Assembly: GCA_944474755.1 (NCBI GenBank)
Contig: OX104113.1
Coordinates: 50,421,644-50,485,643 of the forward strand
DNA: 64,000 nt
Direction of reading: 5' to 3'
Source of the DNA: Limnoperna fortunei
Lineage: Eukaryota > Mollusca > Bivalvia > Mytilida > Modiolidae
The notes below the pieces were generated by a model. That model made no database searches. It was not told the origin of the DNA and saw only the letters and a program-made list of their open reading frames with translations. A program made the translations under genes and the position numbers. Positions 58,201 through 64,000 of this stretch are shown piece by piece (position 1 is the stretch's first letter; each line of letters starts with the position of its first letter).

Positions 58201-61200
58201 GATGAACAGTTGTAAAAAGCAAAGTTCGGAATTAACCCCCTTAAATTTGTTTAAACCTTACGTTAATAAATGGTCGGAAATGTACGACATGCACACGGAA
58301 ACTGCATTTTAGAACGATAAACCAATAAAGTAAATTTAAATTTCGGTGAACAACCTGGTAAACCGTATACTAGGGTCACAAATTCTCGAGAAAAATAGTT
58401 TTTTTAGGGAAATTAGTTTAAGCACGTCTTTCTATGTTTCCGGATAATTGTAAATTCAAGAGTCTCAATATTAATTTATATTATCGTACGAAAAACTACG
58501 ATTCGCGTTCGATAAATTGTAATCTGATTCCAAATGCAAAGTAGTACACTTCAGTTTTCATCAATGAAAAAATAAGCTATTGATTAAATCAAACTCGGTC
58601 TGGCAAACAATTTAATTTACTTGAGGAAGGAAAAACAATTCAATATTTGGTAAAATTACTCATATAAATATGGCCTATACTGGTCTTTGAGAAGTTTTCA
58701 CACTCTAACAGAAAAACAAACAAAAATGTCTACACCGACAATATTAAACAAGTTTTTAATCGCCCAAAACAATTGCAGTTTTAGCATTAGTTATATAGGT
58801 AATGTTCTTACGATAACATATATTTTAGATCCCTGTCAGCAGGATCAATATAGGTGTATCAATAGTAGTATATGTATACCTCTTAGTAAGACATGTAACG
58901 GCGTCAATGATTGCGGAGTAGATGATAACACAGATGAAAAGTTCTGTGGTAAGTTCTACACAAAGTATATTAGCTTACTAAAATTACACAAACTAAATAA
59001 TTTCTAAATAGCTTGAAAATGTATTCCAATAGTAAGTTTATTAAATGAATCAAAATTTGCATGATGGAGATAACGCTGCACGGTGGTATGCGTAAACAAA
59101 AGTATGAAGAACAAAAATATGCCATTGGACTGAAAACTAACACTGTATATACTCCAAGAAAAACAAAGATGTAAAAAATATATAAATAAACAAGGCAACG
59201 ACAGGAATATGCTAGTTTAAACCTAGCAAATCTAGTGTTTCAAAATTGGTTTAAACACGAGAAACCAATACCAATAAATATATGTTTGCACTTTATTAAG
59301 GAACATAACTTGGAAAGAACATATTTCTGTTTAGCCAACGAACCAAATATTTTGTTAAAATAGTGGAGATAAAAAGATATAAAACTCTTTAAGAATAAGA
59401 GATTCGGCCGTGTTGTATCAACAAAAGGGCCGTATCTAATCCACCGTTATAACCCGGAGTTTCATACAGCCCTGGCTGTAACGTAATACAGCATGATGAC
59501 AAAATTTATTTAAATTGTATGTGCCACATAAAACACATGCGTGTACATAAATTGAAAAGTTAAGTTTATCTTGTATATTATTTAACTTGTTTATTTTCCA
59601 ATGTTGTCAACGAAATAAAAGCAATAGAATAGTAACTTGCGTGTATGGCCGTATCAGAATTAAAGACTTCAGAAGGACCCAATAAGGAATGTTTATCTGG
59701 TTACAACCTTCTCTTTTGGCTCGGGCTGTAACAAGATAAATGGTCCTTATCGGGTTTTTCATCAGTCCGCAGTTCTGGATGCAGACCAACACACAGGTTA
59801 CTATGACATAAATATTATATATTTCATGTTTATAGACACAACTGCAGTAACCACAACGACCAGCACATCGACTACAACTACCACGCCTACAACAACGACT
59901 ACAACACCAACAACTACAACTACCACCCCTACAACTACGACTACAACACCAACAACTACAACAACTACGCCTACAACAACCACAACACCAACAACTACAA
60001 CAACGACAACACCAACAACTACGACAACCGCGCCTACAACTACAACAACCACCCCTACAACTACGACTACAACACCAACAACTACAACAACCACGCCAAC
60101 AACAACGACTACAACTCCAACAACTACGACAACCACGCCTACAACTACGACAACCACGCCAACAACTACAACAACCACGCCTACAACAACGACTACTCCA
60201 ACGACAACCACGGCTACCACTACAACACCAGGCACAACAAGTATGAGTTTGTGTAGTTAATTATAAGGTTGAACGTTCGCTTGTAGCCATAGTTTTTATA
60301 AACGTTCACTGTTCACTAACACCATGTATTACGGTGCATTATTTTTTTTCAGGAATAATAAAAGTACATTGTATATCTTATGTAGTGCTACCGTTTGTAC
60401 CTCTTTGTCAGTTTGCCTCGAACATCATAGAACATCCACTCCTAATTCTTTGTAGTTTTAGTTTCAGTTTTAGTTTAACTGTTAACTTCATTGATGTATA
60501 ATCTGTTTTCACATTTTTTTCTTTATAGCTCCTTCTTTAGGTACATGTGGCAAGCCTATTATCGCCCCACAATTACGAAGTCGTCCATTTTCACGTATCG
60601 TTGGAGGAACTGAGGCGAAACCCCATAGTTGGCCGTGGCAAATTCAAATTCGTCTACTGGGGAATCATCACTGTGGTGGCACGGTCATTGCTCATAACTG
60701 GGTGGTAACAGCCGCTCATTGTTTTATGGCGTAAGTAATTACAACTGTTTGTTACAGTGTTGGTTTTTTTTCTGTTGACATTGAATTGAGACATGTAGCT
60801 CTATGTAACCGAAGTTTATTTTAATGTTCAAGTATAGTCTAGACGCCCTGTACATACCCATTTATAGTGGCAGTCAAATTTATGTTTCGTTGGTCAATCC
60901 CTTTTCCCCGATCGATTTATTTTTTTTAACTTGTTCCCTTACAATAGCTGAAATATTGCTCGACGGATGTTTATAGCAAACAATTTAATGAATAAATCAG
61001 TGTTACCAACTGCTATGCCAATACTGCATTGTATTTAATTTTGCTTGTACTTAAGATTCCAACACTTTACATATCCCGCTGTGTACACATTGTTTTGAAA
61101 TTCACGAAAAATGTCAGGACTATTATGCTGGTAATTTAAGAAAAATAATAAGTCCACTAGTTGCAACGATAAAGAACTCAAAACTCTGTTTGGTTCATTC

Positions 61201-62243
61201 TGGCTGCCAAATTATTATCGAATTCATCTGTTCAAGTTTCTCTTTAAAAGTGAGGGCTTGCATTTTTAACCAGAACAAGTAGCAGTTAAAAACAACTTAA
61301 TCTACCGAGAAATACCAAAATTTCAATCCGGACGCCTTTCATTCCGACGGTATCCCCAAACAATTCAAGTTATCTGAGTTTAATTATAAAAGAAAACAAA
61401 AATGAAGTGAAGATAATACTGTTGCCTTTCTTGTTCGATAATATTTTTATATTTCATATCCGTGATGTAACAACCCATTTCATTGGATATCAGTCTGTAT
61501 TTTTAGTAAAAGTTAATGTTTTTATGAATAGATGATTCAGCCGGGCTTTGTCAACAAAAGGGTTGTATCTAATCCACTGTTACCGTCCGAAGTTTGATAC
61601 AAACCGGTCCGTAACGATGATACGATGATACAGCACAATCAAAGAGGATATTAGAATTCCCATGTACCTCAAAATCAAATGCATACATACACTTAAAATT
61701 ACCAAATTGTTAAGCATGTAAAATATCAACAGAACAAAAAACAAAAACAAAAAAACCCCAACACATTTCTATCAGTAAACACACATGCTAAAAATCACAG
61801 CTGACAAGTTCATTTTGTCTTGAATACTATTAGTATCAAGAATAACGAACTTATAAATGACCCGTTTATCATAATTGATGCAACCCGAGCCAAAGGGCTG
61901 TTACAAGATAAACACATATGTTACTATTACTTTATTTCAAAACATGCGAAAATTAAACAAAACACATTTCACAAATCTCCCTTTATTAAGAAAGGCTTTT
62001 ATTCATCAAAGTGTACAGTTATTGTTGTAGTTTGTATCTGTTTGTTGTAGATATAATTCGAAAATATGTATATTTCAGTGATCAAGATCTCAGTCATTAT
62101 GAAATCTACGCAGGAAAACACAACAAAGTTGTCGATGATACTACCCAACAAGTCCGGAAAATTATCAGCAAGTTCCAGCCTCCGATGGGCATCCACATTC
62201 TAGATGGCGATATAGCTATGTTGAAACTAAATGCATCATTTCA
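55167..62243 (+). CDS. secreted mosaic serine protease: SUEL lectin, LDLa, Thr-rich, trypsin (3' end outside window)
   Basis: Eight exons: 55167-55248, 55558-55653, 56585-56689, 56949-57248, 58829-58948, 59836-60240, 60529-60730 and 62079-62243, all joining in phase; 491 codons so far. Order: signal peptide, two acidic/linker exons, a SUEL-type galactose-binding lectin domain (about 95-194), an LDLa module (195-234), a Thr/Pro mucin-like stretch (235-369) and a trypsin domain with activation site R392-IVGG, His433 in TAAHC and Asp481 in DIAML. The Ser exon is not within the window. A chymotrypsin-fold (S1) protease of this make-up should be secreted and held near glycans or surfaces by its lectin part. 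A role in immunity, digestion or shell/mucus is open. The exon modules are nearly all phase 1-1. Confidence 0.88.
55558..55653 (+). CDS. protease exon 2: acidic propeptide segment
   Basis: 32 codons (96 bases), phase 1-1. Contains [20 protein letters not shown]. No known domain; probably an extended acidic linker after the signal peptide. Confidence 0.75.
56252..56480 (-). repeat. SINE copy
   Basis: Reverse orientation: GGTAACGCCACTTGCAACAA, CATGGCGTCCAGGTTTTACT, GAAGCCGAAGTACCATGAGA, CACCCTGCTCGCATTGAGAC and CTCGAGCCCGCAATCTG. In the intron before protease exon 3. Confidence 0.85.
56585..56689 (+). CDS. protease exon 3: linker
   Basis: 35 codons (105 bases), phase 1-1, encoding [20 protein letters not shown]. 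No recognised domain. Good acceptor (TTCTCCAG) and donor (AAT/GTAAGT). Confidence 0.75.
56949..57248 (+). CDS. protease exon 4: SUEL-type lectin domain, followed by a GC donor
   Basis: 100 codons (300 bases), phase 1-1, a whole domain in one exon. [17 protein letters not shown] is the N-terminal block; [17 protein letters not shown] and [16 protein letters not shown] are the CdGk-sCsv and DPC-gt-Kyl-v-y-C blocks of the SUEL/rhamnose-binding lectin family. The disulfide cysteines expected are present. The donor is CAG/GCAAGT, the standard form of a GC-AG intron. Confidence 0.85.
57323..57555 (-). repeat. SINE copy
   Basis: Reverse orientation: TAACGCCACTTTCAGCAATT, ATGGCGTCTAGTTTTTATTG, a C-run, ACACCCTGCCCACAGCGAGA, GCGAATTCGCAACTTCAATG and ACCACTCGGCCAACGAC. 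It starts about 70 bases after the GC splice donor. Confidence 0.85.
57556..58828. other. intron of the protease gene
   Basis: AT-rich sequence without recognised elements up to the ATATTTTAG acceptor at 58828. Confidence 0.45.
58829..58948 (+). CDS. protease exon 5: LDL-receptor class A module
   Basis: Exactly one 40-residue module in one phase 1-1 exon: six Cys residues in [27 protein letters not shown] and KFCG. The calcium-site block [14 protein letters not shown] is present with Asp/Glu at the usual places. Confidence 0.92.
59402..59795. repeat. MITE-like repeat family D, copy 1
   Basis: GATTCGGCCGTGTTGTATCA and AGGGCCGTATCTAATCCACC open the copy. A CTTTTGGCTCGGGCTGTAAC block is near its right side. 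The same blocks, some inverted, recur at 61536-61915. Intronic in the protease gene; limits approximate. Confidence 0.45.
59836..60240 (+). CDS. protease exon 6: Thr/Pro mucin-like repeat exon
   Basis: 135 codons (405 bases), phase 1-1. Nearly all Thr and Pro in PTTTTTT-like heptads, written with varied ACA/ACT/ACG/ACC codons; it begins DTTAVTTTT and ends PGTTS. Expected to be heavily O-glycosylated and to act as a stiff stalk between the LDLa and trypsin parts. The same DNA is open on the other strand as a Val/Gly repeat, which is a by-product of the base composition. Confidence 0.85.
60529..60730 (+). CDS. protease exon 7: activation site and His exon of the trypsin domain
   Basis: [19 protein letters not shown] precedes [18 protein letters not shown]. 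The Cys before the activation site suggests the usual disulfide that keeps the pro-part attached after cleavage at Arg392. VVTAAHCF holds the catalytic His433. Enters in phase 1, leaves in phase 2. Confidence 0.92.
60731..62078. other. intron of the protease gene
   Basis: AT-rich intron with the second family D repeat at 61536-61915 and no other recognised feature. Confidence 0.5.
61536..61915. repeat. MITE-like repeat family D, copy 2
   Basis: GATTCAGCCGGGCTTTGTCA, AGGGTTGTATCTAATCCACT and, near the right side, CAACCCGAGCCAAAGGGCTG with TTACAAGATAAA, shared with the 59.4-kb copy. Confidence 0.45.
62079..62243 (+). CDS. protease exon 8: Asp exon of the trypsin domain
   Basis: [20 protein letters not shown] and [20 protein letters not shown], containing Asp481 of the triad. 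The donor is CA/GTATGT at 62244. If not spliced, a TAA follows five codons later. The remaining trypsin exon(s) with the Ser and substrate pocket were not found up to 64000. Confidence 0.88.
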
Positions 62244-62361
62244 GTATGTCTTATCGTAACTATAATATGATTAATATATCGTTCACGTTCATTATCACTA
62301 TGAAGTAACAGGCATGTTTTAGATCTTCCCGCCTTTTTATGCGATACATTTTGGTTTGTTT

Positions 62362-62525
62362 TGCATTGGGTTTAATGCCGTTTTCAGCTTTTTTAGCTAT
62401 ATCATGTCAAGTTTTTAATCAAGGGAGGAAGCCCGAGTACCCCCAAACCTTCGACTGCAAAAATGGCAATCCTTATCAGTTATTGTAAAGGGGTCGTAGC
62501 AAACGGTGCTGGAACTCACAGCCAC
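62362..62525 (-). repeat. SINE copy
   Basis: Reverse orientation: GGTTTAATGCCGTTTTCAGC, ATATCATGTCAAGTTTTTAA, GGAGGAAGCCCGAGTACCCC and GGAACTCACAGCCACTAC. It ends beside the palindromic element. Confidence 0.65.
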
Positions 62526-62878
62526 TACGAGTGGCCGTTTATGTCATAATTGCGTTATTTCTATCGCGTTCTATCGCGTTACTTTTAACAAGTATCGCGA
62601 TACTTTCAACTTCTATCGCGTTACTTCTTCAAAGTATCGCGATACTTTTTAAAAGTAACGCGTTACTTTTGTATTTCCTTTGTAACGCGATACTTTTCAA
62701 AAGTAACGCGTTAGAAGTTGAAAGTATCGCGATACTTTTTAATTTCATCTCTTAAGAAAGAACCAAACAGAAAAAACCTTACAGATGTAATATTCGATTG
62801 TCGTCAAATCTGGAGATATATATTTTTGGGTATCACTAAGGACTATAGTAAGTGTTGACGTAGGGTATAGAGTGTTTT

Positions 62879-63270
62879 TTGCGCTTCAAACTGCTTACCG
62901 CGTATGGTTCAGCTTATGCTCCTTTTGTAGATCAAGAAGGGAACTTTTTGAAATCAATAATACTCAAAGAATTTTTTGAAGATGCTGATCAATACGAACA
63001 ACATAGTGACATTAAAAAATTAAAAATACTTCTAAATCCAAATAGCTATAAACAAGTTAATGTTATAAGTTCCTATATAAAACAATCATTAGTATTGAGG
63101 ATGGGGGACTCTTAATTAAATACTTGCAAAGCCAATACATACATTGTTCATGTAAAATACTATGTTTTATGTTAATTGTGTATTTCTACGGTTATATTGT
63201 TTAATTATATAGTTTTGTCACAAACTCTGTTTAGATGTTTATATGACAATAAAATTTGTATTGTATTGTA
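62879..63270 (+). mobile_element. LINE 3' fragment with (ATTGT)n tail
   Basis: An open frame 62879-63115 ends DIKKLKILLNPNSYKQVNVI and YIKQSLVLRMGDS, which looks like the last part of a zinc-knuckle LINE ORF2. It is followed by AATAAAATTTG and ATTGT repeats (63248-63270), the usual arrangement of a LINE 3' end. Confidence 0.5.
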
Positions 63271-63962
63271 AAATAATTATTTTCTCGAGATATTCAGCGT
63301 TTTGAAATATGGCAGTTTTTACATTTTGAAGGGGCGATTTTCCATACTAAAATTTGACCTTATTAATTAGAACGGAAGTGTACTTTAGGAACTATCGATT
63401 GTTATCTACTCGAAATCCTTCGGGTGATGTCGTCTGTAGTTAGGCGGGAAAAGTCTCGCGGTTTGTCCGAATACCATTGAACGTCACGAAAGCAGACGAA
63501 CATTTGTAAATATCGTAAGGTCCCTTTAGAAACAAAAATGGCTGACTTATTATGTAAAATTCCCGTAGCAAAAGTCAAGAACGATTTGTAACAACTTAAC
63601 AACAGAGGCATATTATAAAACATGGAAAGGTTATCGTATCTACACTTTTTCTACTGAATTTTCGTAATAAAAAGGTAAAATATAGAATAATGAAAAAATG
63701 CTAGCAAACAAATTTTTTTAAGGGGGGTTGGCATTTAAATTAGGTGACTGTAATGCGTAAATATTTAGATTATTTATTCCCATTTAGACAAGGTATACTA
63801 CTTTGTTTCGACGTTCAACTTATGAAAACAATTAAAATTAAAAAAAAATAGATATGGTTCTTTCGAAAAATTTATTTTATTCAACAAGAGGATGAAATCT
63901 TGTTCGGTCAACAATCGTTGGTAGGTGTAGTTTAATTGGCTCTTTATGAAGATATAAAATTA
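63271..63962. other. interior of the palindromic element
   Basis: AT-rich DNA without recognised coding. It includes a GGGGGGTTGGC stretch at about 63723. Confidence 0.4.
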
Positions 63963-64000
63963 AAAAGTATCGCGATACTTTCAACTTCTATCGCGTTACT

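Larger units (their letters stand above)
62546..64000. mobile_element. element with clustered TCGCGA/ACGCGT palindromes, continues past the window
   Basis: 62553-62743 contains nine CGCG-centred words (AAGTATCGCGATACTT, AAGTAACGCGTTACTT and mixed forms), unusual in this AT-rich DNA. AGTATCGCGATACTTTCAAC with TTCTATCGCGTTACT occurs near 62601 and again from 63967 to the window end. It is present inverted at 62703-62743. The cluster is thus a large foldback, and an inverted partner starts 1.2 kb later. The interior holds a LINE tail at 62879-63270. Probably a non-autonomous DNA element in the protease gene's next intron. Confidence 0.7.

Noticed and set aside
59801..60235. Long minus-strand open frame of Val/Gly repeats opposite the Thr-rich exon
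   Set aside because: It is the mirror of the Thr/Pro codons. There is no start context, no splice partners on that strand, and the plus-strand exon fits the gene model in phase.
62531..62755. Hydrophobic open frame rich in SIAIL/SNALLL repeats
   Set aside because: It is translation of the TCGCGA palindrome cluster; the same repeats read open in several frames. A membrane protein is not supported.
1..64000. CRISPR arrays, bacterial operons or LTR retrotransposon ends
   Set aside because: Tandem repeats here have no unique spacers of even length. Genes are intron-split and eukaryotic. No pair of direct long terminal repeats with primer-binding sites was seen.

Overview
The window is a piece of eukaryotic, almost certainly molluscan (bivalve) genome. 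It is AT-rich, has GT-AG introns of several kilobases, and is crowded with the repeats typical of bivalves: tRNA-derived SINEs, jockey/CR1-like and zinc-knuckle LINEs, a Penelope-like fragment, MITEs, and short elements with mirrored ends around a tandem-repeat core. There are no operons, bacterial signals or CRISPR arrays.

Four protein genes can be reconstructed by joining exons in phase. (1) Plus strand, about 2.4-10.9 kb: mitochondrial large-subunit ribosomal protein mL48 (MRPL48), first exon not found. (2) Minus strand, 15.26-11.92 kb: a complete three-exon homologue of MEA1 (173 aa), tail-to-tail with MRPL48. (3) Plus strand, 23.44-45.69 kb: a 13-exon gene for a protein of about 892 aa. 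It has an N-terminal macro-like domain, three TIR domains and a C-terminal CAAX-like prenylation motif. This is the most interesting object in the window. (4) Plus strand, 55.17 kb to beyond 62.24 kb: a secreted mosaic serine protease (signal peptide, SUEL-type lectin domain, LDLa module, Thr-rich mucin-like exon, trypsin domain) whose 3' exons, including the catalytic Ser, lie outside the window.

Between and inside these genes: 0.3-1.6 kb Penelope-like RT fragment; 2.6-3.57 kb LINE tail; 16.1-16.8 kb nested LINE fragments; 16.95-20.04 kb a LINE with a long intact ORF2 (endonuclease C-terminus plus RT); 20.35-21.31 kb an element with inverted ends; 30.65-33.6 kb a 2.9-kb element with TGACGGAT-rich ends in an intron of the TIR gene; 35.76-37.35 and 37.97-38.89 kb two tandem-repeat-cored elements; 40.24-41.7 kb a decayed LINE; 48.15-50.88 kb a decayed relative of the 17-20 kb LINE; 51.2-51.8 kb a zinc-knuckle LINE tail; 52.59-53.67 kb another tandem-repeat-cored element; and from 62.55 kb to the window end an element built of TCGCGA/ACGCGT palindromes.

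Functionally, MRPL48 and MEA1 are housekeeping. The macro-TIR protein and the lectin-protease look like innate-immunity or host-defence genes, one predicted intracellular and probably membrane-anchored, the other predicted secreted. All gene models come from reading splice sites, phases and protein motifs by eye, with no database search.
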